Shown here: piece by piece, positions 1 through 6,138 of the stretch | Position numbering within the stretch: the first letter of the stretch is position 1 | How the letters are laid out: every line of letters begins with the position of its first letter | Assembly: GCA_900556405.1 (NCBI GenBank) | Contig: USPB01000026.1 | Coordinates: 1-14,040 of the forward strand | Origin: an uncultured Actinomyces sp. | Lineage (GTDB): Bacteria; Actinomycetota; Actinomycetes; Actinomycetales; Actinomycetaceae | Direction: 5' to 3' | Length of the DNA: 14,040 bases | Position numbers and translations under genes: made by a program | Notes under the pieces: generated by a model | Database searches by the model: none | Told to the model about the DNA's origin: nothing | Seen by the model: only the letters and a program-made list of their open reading frames with translations

Positions 1-113
1 TCGCTTAACGATGGGTCGCGTAACAATACTCCCCACCAGGGTAGTTCACGCCCGCGCGCCCCGCCGGATGCGATGACTGCACGAAACGGACGCAAATAGG
101 TGACAATAGTCGC

Positions 114-560
114 ATGAGCACTGTCTTCGACAACATCATTACGGGCGTCTGGCCCGGACGCTTCGTGTGGGCAGACGACCTGTGCGTCGCCTTCGCAACG
201 ATCGAACCGACGTCTCCGGGGCACGTCCTCGTCGTTCCGCGCACCTCCTACGAGGCGTGGACCGACGCCCCCTCCGACGTGGCCGCGCACCTGATGAAGG
301 TGGCGCGCGCGATCGGCCTCGCCCAGAAGGCGGCCTTTGGCGTCCCACGCGCCGGCCTCGTCATCGCCGGCTTCGAGGTCCACCACACGCACCTGCACGT
401 GATTCCCCTGCGCGACGAGTCCGACGCGCTGCTCTCGAAGGCGGCGCCGGCCACCGATGAGGAGCTCGATAGCGCGATGACGGCGCTGCGTCAGGCCCTC
501 CTCTCGGCAGGCCACGGCGCGCACGTGCCCCCGTCGATGGGATCCGCTGCGCTCGCCTGA
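114..560 (+). CDS. HIT family protein (histidine triad nucleotide-binding/hydrolase)
   Basis: The 148-residue product carries the histidine triad HTHLHVI at residues 91-97, preceded by the hydrophobic stretch GLVIAGFEVH; the middle histidine is the nucleophile in this superfamily. The N-terminal half, with PTSPGHVLVVPR around residues 32-43, is the usual HIT core that binds the nucleotide. The family hydrolyses nucleotide phosphoramidates or dinucleoside polyphosphates in the cytoplasm; the exact substrate cannot be read here. Length fits the Hint/Fhit-like branch (about 110-150 aa). The ATG at 114 has only a weak GGTGA upstream, and a -10-like GACAAT at 102-107 ends six bases before it, so a leaderless transcript is possible (inference). 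It converges with the DtxR-type gene, with a shared hairpin between them. Confident on family, not on substrate. Confidence 0.9.
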   Translation: MSTVFDNIITGVWPGRFVWADDLCVAFATIEPTSPGHVLVVPRTSYEAWTDAPSDVAAHLMKVARAIGLAQKAAFGVPRAGLVIAGFEVHHTHLHVIPLRDESDALLSKAAPATDEELDSAMTALRQALLSAGHGAHVPPSMGSAALA

Positions 561-601
561 GTGCCATCGCTCCCCATCTGTGCGCCCCACGAGGGCGCTC
601 C

Positions 602-634
602 CAGCCCACCCGGCCCCATCGGTCAGGTGGGCTG
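602..634. terminator. Hairpin between convergent HIT and DtxR-type genes
   Basis: CAGCCCACC (602-610) pairs perfectly with GGTGGGCTG (626-634), a 9-bp GC-rich stem with a 15-nt loop, followed on the plus strand by CGTCGTTT. It sits in the only gap between two converging genes, so it could serve both. The T-run is weak. Confidence 0.5.
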
Positions 635-709
635 CGTCGTTTCCGGGCCTCGTCAATGAGGATGCGTCAGGAGCAAACGAACCCGTTGCCGGAGTGTCGC
701 CCAGGCTTG

Positions 710-1378
710 TCAGTCACGGACGATAATGCCCGAGGCCTGGGAGGGATCCAGGAGAAGCATCTGCCCATCGTCGAGGAGGACCGTCACTCCGTCGGCTCCG
801 GTGGCGACGACAGCGATGTGAGCACCGGGGACGAGGCCGATCTCTTCCCATGCACGAAGCGCCTCGGGGTCGCGGTCGGGCAGCCGGTCGACGATTCCCC
901 CGGCCGCAGCGTCGAGTTCATCGAGAGGGCGACCAGCGAGGGCATCACTGGAGCCATCGGCACGCGGGATCGGATCCCCGTGGGGATCACGGGTCGGGTA
1001 GCCCAGCACGCGGTCGAGGCGATCGAGGAGCCGATCTGAGACCGCGTGTTCGAGGATTTCCGCCTCTTCGTGCACTTCATCCCAGGAGAAACCGAGGGCT
1101 TCGTGCAGGTACGTTTCGAGGAGTCGGTGACGGCGCACCATACCCAGGGCGATCGCGCGCCCCTGCGGGGTCAGGCGTACCCTCCCGTAGCGCTCGTGCG
1201 TCACGAGGCCTTGGCGGGCCAGGCGCTGGATGTTCTCAGTCGCGGTCGAGGGAACGACTCCCATGTGTTCGGAGACATCCTTGGGCTTGACGCCATCGCG
1301 CCCGGCGTCCTCGGCGCTCCACACGAGCTTGAGAATGTCCTCCACGACGGTGGAATACGCGCTCGACGCGTCCGACAT
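710..1378 (-). CDS. DtxR-family metal-dependent transcriptional regulator, MntR-like ligand set
   Basis: A 222-residue protein with the three-domain plan of DtxR/IdeR: winged helix at about 10-72 (VSEHMGVVPSTATENIQRLARQGLV), metal-binding and dimerisation helices at about 76-140 (MVRRHRLLETYLHEALGF, WDEVHEEAEILEHAVSD), and a C-terminal SH3/FeoA-like domain at about 160-222. Family members bind DNA when loaded with Fe(II) or Mn(II) and repress metal uptake. By eye, D14, H84, E107, E110 and H111 align with ligands of Bacillus MntR; the position that is Cys102 in iron-sensing DtxR is Glu107 here. That favours manganese sensing (inference); K17 lies where MntR has its Glu11 ligand. ATG at 1378 follows an AAGGGGA ribosome site. 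No metal transporter is adjacent, so the regulon is unknown. Confidence 0.9.
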   Translation of the reverse strand: MSDASSAYSTVVEDILKLVWSAEDAGRDGVKPKDVSEHMGVVPSTATENIQRLARQGLVTHERYGRVRLTPQGRAIALGMVRRHRLLETYLHEALGFSWDEVHEEAEILEHAVSDRLLDRLDRVLGYPTRDPHGDPIPRADGSSDALAGRPLDELDAAAGGIVDRLPDRDPEALRAWEEIGLVPGAHIAVVATGADGVTVLLDDGQMLLLDPSQASGIIVRD

Positions 1379-1404
1379 GACGTTCCCCTTTCATCCGAGA
1401 TCCC

Positions 1405-1410
1405 ATTGTA
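1405..1410 (-). promoter_or_regulatory. Possible -10 element of the DtxR-type gene
   Basis: TACAAT on the minus strand lies about 27 bases upstream of the ATG at 1378, leaving room for a short leader with the AAGGGGA site. No convincing -35 hexamer is present at the right distance. Confidence 0.3.
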
Positions 1411-1519
1411 AGTGTCCGAGTCTGCCCGCTCACTGTCCGCCCCTGCGCGAGACTCATTACCGTCAGTCCACCAGATTCACGCCGCGCGTGCGACATAGGC
1501 CACGACACCCCTGGATAAC

Positions 1520-1548
1520 TTGCGCACAGCATGCCACGCCTGTATATT
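1520..1548 (+). promoter_or_regulatory. Promoter of tRNA-Lys
   Basis: TTGCGC (1520-1525) and TATATT (1543-1548) are separated by exactly 17 bases. The expected start near 1555 is about 17 bases before the mature tRNA 5' end. Confidence 0.6.
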
Positions 1549-1571
1549 TATCTCTCGGTTGCAAAACCCCC

Positions 1572-1644
<73 letters not shown>

Positions 1645-1649
1645 CAAAC

Positions 1650-1678
1650 AACCGGCGGCCTACGGGTCGCCGGTTTTT
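1650..1678 (+). terminator. Intrinsic terminator of tRNA-Lys
   Basis: AACCGGCG (1650-1657) pairs perfectly with CGCCGGTT (1668-1675), followed by a run of T to 1678. It starts six bases after the tRNA. Confidence 0.9.
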
Positions 1679-1758
1679 CATATCTGCGGCGCCACTCACC
1701 TGCCCGCATCTCCTAGTTTCCCATTTGGACACACTGAAGAGCGACGTACAGAAGGCCG

Positions 1759-1991
1759 CATCGCAGGAATCGTCAAACATGGGCACTATCGTAGTTGCCT
1801 ACTCTTGCTCGGGCACACCTCAGTGCGTACACTGGATGCTAGGACAAGGGCTGAAACGGATACTTGGCAGCGCAAGCTGTTAGATGATGACCGCGAAACC
1901 CGGTGATCAAGTGCCCAAGGACTAATAGCCTTCGCGGCGGCAGACTGATACCGTGTCCTGCAAACCCCCTCCCAATTGTGGCAGGGGGTTT
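1759..1991 (+). ncRNA. Candidate structured non-coding RNA, family not recognised
   Basis: No plausible protein gene occupies this stretch, but it is dense in compact hairpins: GGCA-CTA/TAG-TGCC (1782-1799), CAGTG-CGTA-CACTG (1821-1834), CAGC-GCAA-GCTG (1868-1879, a GNRA tetraloop), and TGAT-G-ACCG/CGGT-G-ATCA (1885-1909, one G-G mismatch). Two perfect 6-bp long-range pairings are also possible: GGGCAC (1811-1816) with GTGCCC (1911-1916), and AGGACA (1841-1846) with TGTCCT (1954-1959). They cross, which would be a pseudoknot. An intrinsic terminator ends the stretch. A weak promoter TTGGAC (1725-1730), 16 bases, TACAGA (1747-1752) sets the guessed start. It lacks the hallmarks of tmRNA, RNase P RNA and SRP RNA. 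The transcript and its limits are inference. Confidence 0.45.
1962..1991 (+). terminator. Terminator ending the candidate RNA
   Basis: AAACCCCCT (1962-1970) pairs perfectly with AGGGGGTTT (1983-1991), a 9-bp stem with a 12-nt loop. The T-run is only the stem's own TTT. No coding gene lies upstream after the tRNA-Lys terminator, so it implies a separate transcript. Confidence 0.6.
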
Positions 1992-2036
1992 CGTGTATGC
2001 ACTCCATCCCCGCACGCTAGGCAATAAGCATCCTTG

Positions 2037-2068
2037 GGGTTATAGGACATTAGGGTTATAGGACACTA
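2037..2068 (+). repeat. 16-bp tandem duplication at the left tip of the element
   Basis: GGGTTATAGGACATTA (2037-2052) is followed at once by GGGTTATAGGACACTA (2053-2068), 15 of 16 identical. The second copy is the outer part of the left terminal inverted repeat, so the element's tip is doubled here. Confidence 0.85.
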
Positions 2069-2078
2069 CGTGTTGCTG
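2054..2078 (+). repeat. Left terminal inverted repeat
   Basis: Begins GGTTATAGGACACTACGTGT and matches the reverse complement of 3604-3628 with one mismatch (T2056 against the C-reading of G3626). Identity stops sharply inside at 2079. Confidence 0.88.
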
Positions 2079-2125
2079 GAGGGGTGACTTTTCAGCGCCG
2101 ACGGCGCGGTCATCGCACGCACCGA

Positions 2126-2153
2126 GAGGTAGGACCCTTCGAGGTCCCACCTC
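2126..2153. repeat. Small hairpin inside the element
   Basis: GAGGTAGGACC (2126-2136) pairs with GGTCCCACCTC (2143-2153) at 10 of 11 positions around the loop CTTCGA. No T-run follows, so a terminator role is not supported. Confidence 0.6.
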
Positions 2154-2194
2154 CGTCGTCTCCCTGGGCATATAGAGAGCGTCGGGATGCCTGC

Positions 2195-2220
2195 GGGCCG
2201 TCAGGCCCTCTTCTGTTTCT
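2195..2220 (+). terminator. Possible terminator or attenuator near the element's left end
   Basis: GGGCC-GTCA-GGCCC (2195-2208) is followed by the T-rich TCTTCTGTTTCT. GCCTG/CAGGC (2189-2204) can pair as an alternative. If used, it would end a short transcript starting within the first 120 bp of the element. Confidence 0.35.
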
Positions 2221-2282
2221 GTGAACGCATCCTGCGCACGCGAATCCTTTCACTCGCACGCTAGCCCGATAGGTGGCGGCCT

Positions 2283-2418
2283 GGGCCCGGCTAGTGGATG
2301 CCTGGGCCCACCTATGCGCACGTTAACCCATCTAGTGGAGCGTGGGCGGCGGCGCCCAGCTTCCACTAGGTGGGTGCAGCTGTGCATGAGCGGGTTAAGG
2401 GTGCCAGTAGCCGGGCCC
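2283..2418. repeat. 136-bp imperfect palindrome, centre 2350.5 (CTAGTGG cluster)
   Basis: The outer arms 2283-2297 and 2404-2418 pair at 14 of 15 and the inner arms 2326-2348 and 2353-2375 at 19 of 23, on the same axis. The motif CTAGTGGA occurs at 2291 and 2332 (41 bp apart) and inverted as TCCACTAG at 2362 and its variant GCCAGTAG at 2403 (41 bp apart). The stretch between the arms pairs only about half the time. Confidence 0.8.
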
Positions 2419-2475
2419 GGCTGCCAGGCACACGGCACAACAAACTCGCCCGGCTGGATCCCACGACTGCTGGTC

Positions 2476-2634
2476 CGCGAAATAACTCGCCCCACACGGC
2501 CCCTTCAGCCGCATTTCCGCGAAAAACTCGCCCAGCGCGCCATAAAACACCCATTTTGAGCCATTTTTCGTGTACTGGGCGAACTTTTTCGCGCTTGCGC
2601 CCACATCAGGCCGAGCAGGGCGAAATATTTCGCG
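2476..2634. repeat. 159-bp imperfect palindrome, centre about 2555 (CGCGAAA cluster)
   Basis: Outer arms: CGCGAAATAACTCGCCC (2476-2492) against 2618-2634, 15 of 17. Inner arms: CGCGAAAAACTCGCCCAG (2518-2535) against 2575-2593, all but a small bulge. The two left copies start 42 bp apart; the two inverted copies end 41 bp apart. The four copies are variants of one 17-bp motif. Confidence 0.85.
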
Positions 2635-2659
2635 TACAGGACGCAGAAACATGGCGACG

Positions 2660-2824
2660 TTGAAACCAACGACACCACTGCTCACCCCCAACAAGGCACC
2701 GCTGAAACCGGCACCACCTCTGCTCCCGAAAACTGCACCAAAAACGCCCATTTCCCGTCCGCAAAGGCGATGGCGGTTTCAATCCCACACACGCACAAGC
2801 GAGCAAAGGCGACGATGGTTTCAA
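2660..2824. repeat. 165-bp imperfect palindrome, centre 2742 (TTGAAACC cluster)
   Basis: Outer arms 2660-2683 and 2801-2824 pair at about 19 of 24; inner arms 2701-2723 and 2761-2783 at about 17 of 23, all on one axis. TGAAACC recurs at 2661 and 2703 (42 bp) and as GGTTTCA at 2775 and 2817 (42 bp). The layout is the same as in the two preceding clusters although the motif differs. Confidence 0.82.
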
Positions 2825-2922
2825 ACCACCGGTCCACCTGGCCAACAGGGCCAGGCCGCGGCGCGCGCGGGTCCTGAAGCCATGTCCGGCCCCGCCATTT
2901 CACGCCTGTTCTCTCTCACCCA

Positions 2923-2986
2923 CACGTTAACCCAATGACATGCGCGTGGGCAACGCCGCCCAGGTGCACGTCTAGGGGTTTACGTG
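2923..2986. repeat. 64-bp imperfect palindrome, centre 2954.5
   Basis: CACGTTAACCC (2923-2933) pairs with 2976-2986 at 10 of 11; 2938-2951 pairs with 2958-2971 at 11 of 14. The left half shares CGTTAACCCA and GCGTGGGC with the 2321-2347 part of the first large palindrome, so these two are diverged relatives. Confidence 0.75.
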
Positions 2987-3056
2987 CGCGTCAAGGGGAT
3001 AATGCGCATTTTCAGAGGTTCGCATGTGAGCAGCACACCGCGATTGACACCGAATC

Positions 3057-3131
3057 CGCCAAAGTGCAGACCCATTGCCTCAAAATGAACGATTTTCGGC
3101 GTTTTTTGCCCAATGGGTCTGCAGTTTGGCG
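3057..3131. repeat. Strong 21-bp inverted repeat hairpin, centre 3094
   Basis: The arms 3057-3077 and 3111-3131 (starting CGCCAAAGTGCAGACCCATT) match at 20 of 21 around a 33-nt loop that holds a smaller AAAAT/ATTTT hairpin. A 10-bp direct repeat AGCACACCGC flanks it at 3032-3041 and 3132-3141. Confidence 0.88.
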
Positions 3132-3366
3132 AGCACACCGCCTCTCGTCACGGCCTCACCGCTTCCAAAAGGGGAAAATGGCGTCATTAGAACCACGACA
3201 CGCCGGCGACACGCCGTCACCCAGCTCCTAATGCTGCCAAACCCCCACCACCACCACCGGCATGAAGGGTGCCGGAGGTAACCGGAACGGCTGGCTGCAG
3301 CACCCGTGGGCGGCAAGGCCAGGCCTTCCTCAAAAGTCGCATGCAATTCGATTTGGTGAAGATTGA

Positions 3367-3386
3367 GCAACGCCTAAAAACGTTGC
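3367..3386. repeat. Small hairpin GCAACG/CGTTGC
   Basis: GCAACG (3367-3372) pairs perfectly with CGTTGC (3381-3386). A further CAACGTTG palindrome lies at 3392-3399, so alternative pairings exist. Confidence 0.55.
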
Positions 3387-3483
3387 GATTTCAACGTTGT
3401 GAATTCAGAGCTTGAGATACTCGCGGGGGAATTGCATGCGAGATTGGTGAGCCAGGTCTGAAGGGTGCCGGACAACGAGCCAA

Positions 3484-3508
3484 CGCACCGATCGAAGCTC
3501 GCGGTGCG
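3484..3508. repeat. Small hairpin CGCACCG/CGGTGCG
   Basis: A perfect 7-bp stem (3484-3490 with 3502-3508) with an 11-nt loop, in the right part of the element. Confidence 0.55.
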
Positions 3509-3529
3509 GACGGCTCGCGGGCCGCCCAC

Positions 3530-3563
3530 GGCGCAGCCCGTCCCCACGGTTGGGCCCTGCGCC
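3530..3563. repeat. Hairpin GGCGCAG-CCC / GGG-CTGCGCC
   Basis: GGCGCAG (3530-3536) pairs with CTGCGCC (3557-3563), and CCC (3537-3539) with GGG (3552-3554) past a 2-nt bulge. Last sizeable hairpin before the right terminal repeat. Confidence 0.55.
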
Positions 3564-3603
3564 CAGAAAATCTGCAGGCCCACAAGCAACAACCAGCGCC
3601 ACA

Positions 3604-3628
3604 CAGCAACACGTAGTGTCCTATAGCC
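3604..3628 (-). repeat. Right terminal inverted repeat
   Basis: Contains AGCAACACGTAGTGTCCTAT, the reverse complement of the left repeat at 2054-2078 (24 of 25). Unlike the left tip it is present once. From 3629 to the promoter of the next gene I see nothing recognisable. Confidence 0.88.
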
Positions 3629-3803
3629 TCGGCTCGATGCCCGGCCAGGCCCCACAGGCCTCACGTCGGCCTCCGATCGGGCGGTAACTGCGCGCGAGTG
3701 AACAACTCTCCTTGAGCCCCCGGCGCCCCGACCTCGCCTTATGGAGCACCCAATCCAGAGCTAAGCCCACCCACGATAGACGATGCACATTTTCGACGAT
3801 GTG

Positions 3804-3809
3804 TATACT
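3804..3809 (+). promoter_or_regulatory. -10 element of the 620-aa surface protein gene
   Basis: TATACT lies 53 bases before the ATG at 3863. No clear -35 is found 16-18 bases upstream. The ribosome site is GGGGA at 3853-3857. Confidence 0.45.
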
Positions 3810-3862
3810 GACCAATTATCACTCATAGCGTTTAACACGCACACCGACGACTGGGGATCATC

Positions 3863-5725
3863 ATGAGGAAAAGCCGGAGAGTTCTAGCGACGGGTGCTGG
3901 TTTGGCTCTTATCGCTGCGGGTACGGTAACAGTGTTTGCGCCTCGCAGCGCACAAGCCGATGCCCAGCCCTTCCCCCTCTCACAATACGTCTCATCAACA
4001 AGCACGACTGTGTGCAACGCCAACCCTGTGATCACGACCTATCACGGTACCGTCGTGCTGGACATTCCGATCACTGCGCTTCTGGCAGGCCACGAGGCCG
4101 AAATCCGCGCTGCGGCTGCACAGGGACTCTCCCCTCACGACTCCGGCAGCAACTACAACTCCTATATCGCACTGACCGTGAGTGTCCCCGATGCCGTCAC
4201 GTTGGGGACGTCTCAGGCGAAATCTACCTCGTCTATGCTCGCCGACACCTCGTTCTCCACCAACGATGACCGCACACAGGTCACTGCGAACATCCAGCTC
4301 AAGGATCTGACCTGGCAGCAGCTGCTCGATATCTACGATGCAGAGAAAGCCGACCCCAGCCAGCACGCGATCAAGGTCAAGGTCCCCTATGCTGTTGGCA
4401 CCAATGACCCCACGGAAGCGACTCGACTGGCCAGCGAACAGGTGACCGTGACGGGTCAGTTCAACTTCTTCGCCTCCTCGACCTCCCCCGCTCAGGTCTT
4501 TCACTTCGACACGAAGACCCTGGCGCTCGAGCAGTCGCCTACCGACTGCTTCGCGTCCGCACCAACGCGGACAACGCGCTGGGTTGATGAAGAGGACGGC
4601 CACGACTTGCAGCCCTCGAAGACCGGGCCGAACTTCTTCCAAGCCGCAGGAATTCCTGACTACGAATTCTCCAGGTGGGAGTTGTCGTCGGATCGCCTGA
4701 CCGGTATCTACAAGTACAAGAAGGTATTTGGCTCCCTTCCGGTCAATGGTGATGACCCGGAAATCGACACCGATTTTAAGGTCGGCCTGGATGGAGGCGC
4801 TCCGACTCAGGCGGAAGAGATCCACGCCGAGAACAAAGATTCTCTTCTGACCATCGAGAACGTCGTTCACTTGAACGACCTTCGCGGCGGACGCATTGCG
4901 AAGCTCCTCCAGAAATACGAGGAGACGCCCAGCGCGTTCGACGATATTGCCCTGAAGAATGCTCACTTGGGCTTCACAACCCAGATCACCCTTCCTGCAC
5001 AGCTGAAGTTTTCTGACCCCTCGGCTATCTCGGTGACCGGGCTTCCCCAAGGCTTCTCAGCGAAGACAGTGGCAGTTAACGGACAAACCGCAACGGTCGC
5101 CGTCGACTTCGATAACCCCGATCAGATCACCACTATTGAAGCCCTCAAGGATGCGATGAGCGGGCTTCACGGCGAAGCGGTGATCACCATTTCGAAGATT
5201 GCCTTCACTGATTCCGCAACTGCCGATGCGGATTACACGATCGGTCACCTCACGCAGGGCATCATCTCGGTTGACGTCGAGAAACAACTCGGTGTCACGG
5301 TCAGGCCTGGGACGCCTTCGCCCGCATGTCCTCCGACTATGGGCAGCTACGACACTGTCGAACCGGCCAAGCCTCGGCCTGTTCCTGGAACAGTGTTCGA
5401 TCCCCCAATGCCCGCATGCCCCCCATCAGACATGGCTCTGAGCGCTGGGTGGAGCAGACCCATGACCGGTCCTTCTGCCGGATGGGATGAGGCTCCGCTC
5501 ATGGTGCACCCCCTGAAGTACACGACCAGCGAGTCGCACCCCTACGTGACACGACTGTCCTTCAAGCCTGGTCCGACGCCTACACCGACAACGGTGGCAC
5601 CCTCGGTTCCTCCCACGCCCGCAACACAGCTCGCCAAGACCGGTGCTCTCACCGGCGATGTGCTGATGCTCGCTGCCGTGACAGGCGCTATCGGCGCCGC
5701 GACAATGCGGAGGAAACGCTCGTAA
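3863..5725 (+). CDS. Secreted LAKTG-anchored surface protein, function unknown
   Basis: The 620-residue product starts with a signal peptide (MRKSRR, hydrophobic 8-25, probable cleavage after AQA at 30-32). It ends with LAKTG at 590-594, a hydrophobic stretch at about 598-614 and the basic tail MRRKRS: the cell-wall sorting signal layout. LAxTG is the motif associated with class E sortases of actinobacteria. Residues 35-480 are a hydrophilic ectodomain with regularly spaced Thr/Ser/Asp, suggestive of beta-rich domains, but I recognise no named fold. Residues 490-585 are proline-rich, with ACPP twice, SAGW twice and a PTPTPTT spacer typical of wall-spanning segments. Monocistronic, with a -10 box upstream and a strong terminator downstream. 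It may be an adhesin or wall protein; no evidence decides. No sortase is in the window. Confidence 0.85.
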   Translation: MRKSRRVLATGAGLALIAAGTVTVFAPRSAQADAQPFPLSQYVSSTSTTVCNANPVITTYHGTVVLDIPITALLAGHEAEIRAAAAQGLSPHDSGSNYNSYIALTVSVPDAVTLGTSQAKSTSSMLADTSFSTNDDRTQVTANIQLKDLTWQQLLDIYDAEKADPSQHAIKVKVPYAVGTNDPTEATRLASEQVTVTGQFNFFASSTSPAQVFHFDTKTLALEQSPTDCFASAPTRTTRWVDEEDGHDLQPSKTGPNFFQAAGIPDYEFSRWELSSDRLTGIYKYKKVFGSLPVNGDDPEIDTDFKVGLDGGAPTQAEEIHAENKDSLLTIENVVHLNDLRGGRIAKLLQKYEETPSAFDDIALKNAHLGFTTQITLPAQLKFSDPSAISVTGLPQGFSAKTVAVNGQTATVAVDFDNPDQITTIEALKDAMSGLHGEAVITISKIAFTDSATADADYTIGHLTQGIISVDVEKQLGVTVRPGTPSPACPPTMGSYDTVEPAKPRPVPGTVFDPPMPACPPSDMALSAGWSRPMTGPSAGWDEAPLMVHPLKYTTSESHPYVTRLSFKPGPTPTPTTVAPSVPPTPATQLAKTGALTGDVLMLAAVTGAIGAATMRRKRS

Positions 5726-5743
5726 TTCGCGTTTCACAGCCAG

Positions 5744-5785
5744 AGGCGGGGGTGCCGGTGAATCACCGGCACCCCCGCCTTATTT
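5744..5785 (+). terminator. Strong intrinsic terminator of the 620-aa gene
   Basis: A perfect 16-bp stem (5745-5760 with 5764-5779) plus an A-T closing pair, loop AAT, followed by TTATTT. It starts 19 bases after the stop codon. Confidence 0.93.
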
Positions 5786-5787
5786 GT

Positions 5788-6065
5788 GTTAACGAACAAA
5801 ACGTGTTGGTTTTGTGGGGACTTTTCGGCTTGCTGGTGCGGGAAAATCAACATTGGAGGTGGTTGTTTCATCGTGGTGATATAAACATAGGCGTTGTGAG
5901 CCTTTGTGGCAGTTACGGCCGTTCAGCCCAATCGTCGATGAGGTTCATGACGTCATCTTCCTCGACGGCATCCACCTGGGCCGAAGCACTGTGGTCCTCA
6001 TCGCCCACACACCCGATTGCGTGCCGGGCTGGGACGCGGCCGGGAGCGAGAATTCTCAGGTCCGG
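5788..6065 (+). pseudogene. IS1249-like (IS256 superfamily) transposase remnant
   Basis: In one frame, 5880-6065 encodes RRCEPLWQLRPF then VDEVHDVIFLDGIHLGRSTV and VLIAHTPDCVPGWDAAGSEN. This matches the segment around the first catalytic aspartate (FLDGI) of IS1249-type mutator transposases. The frame is closed upstream by TGA at 5877-5879, and similarity fades after SENSQ, so the helix-turn-helix end and the other catalytic residues are gone. The 42 bp at 5788-5829 resemble the left end of the TIR element at 2055-2096 (about 30 of 42, gapless), with ACGTGTTG and GACTTTTC conserved; this may be the old left end of this IS. It lies between two surface protein genes that converge. No right end was found. 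Clearly dead. Confidence 0.72.
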
Positions 6066-6138
6066 GAAGCTCTTGCGCCAACGAACGGTGACCAAGCACA
6101 GCCCAAAGGAACAGCAGCCGAGCACGACACCAACCAAC

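Larger units (their letters stand above)
2054..3628. mobile_element. 1575-bp TIR-bounded element without recognisable transposase, palindrome-rich
   Basis: The ends are inverted repeats (2054-2078 and 3604-3628) matching at 24 of 25 positions. The interior has only short, overlapping open frames with no recognisable motif or convincing ribosome site on either strand. Instead it contains successive imperfect palindromes centred near 2139, 2350, 2555, 2742, 2954 and 3094, plus small hairpins towards the right end. The left 42 bp (2055-2096) match the DNA before the IS1249-like remnant (5788-5829) at about 30 of 42 positions without gaps, so the element may be a non-autonomous relative of that IS (inference). 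No target-site duplication is obvious; the doubled left tip obscures it. Alternatives are a decayed IS or a cargo of structured non-coding DNA or RNA. Confidence 0.7.

Noticed and set aside
1680..1995. tmRNA, RNase P RNA or SRP RNA
   Set aside because: The conserved core sequences of these RNAs are not present; only generic hairpins are seen.
2395..2751. 118-codon minus-strand frame in the element, Gly/Val-rich and partly hydrophobic
   Set aside because: It crosses two palindromes, which constrain both strands, and has no convincing ribosome site or family motif.
2476..2824. CRISPR-like array suggested by the 41-42 bp spacing
   Set aside because: There are only two copies per orientation, the copies are degenerate and arranged as palindromes, and no cas gene is near.
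3240..3260. CACCACCACCACC run as an encoded His-tag-like or metal-binding peptide
   Set aside because: It is a short simple-sequence run in an unsupported frame inside the non-coding element.
3995..5050. 351-codon minus-strand frame opposite the 620-aa surface protein
   Set aside because: The plus-strand frame has a signal peptide, sorting signal, ribosome site and terminator. The minus product is Arg/Gly/Val-rich shadow sequence.
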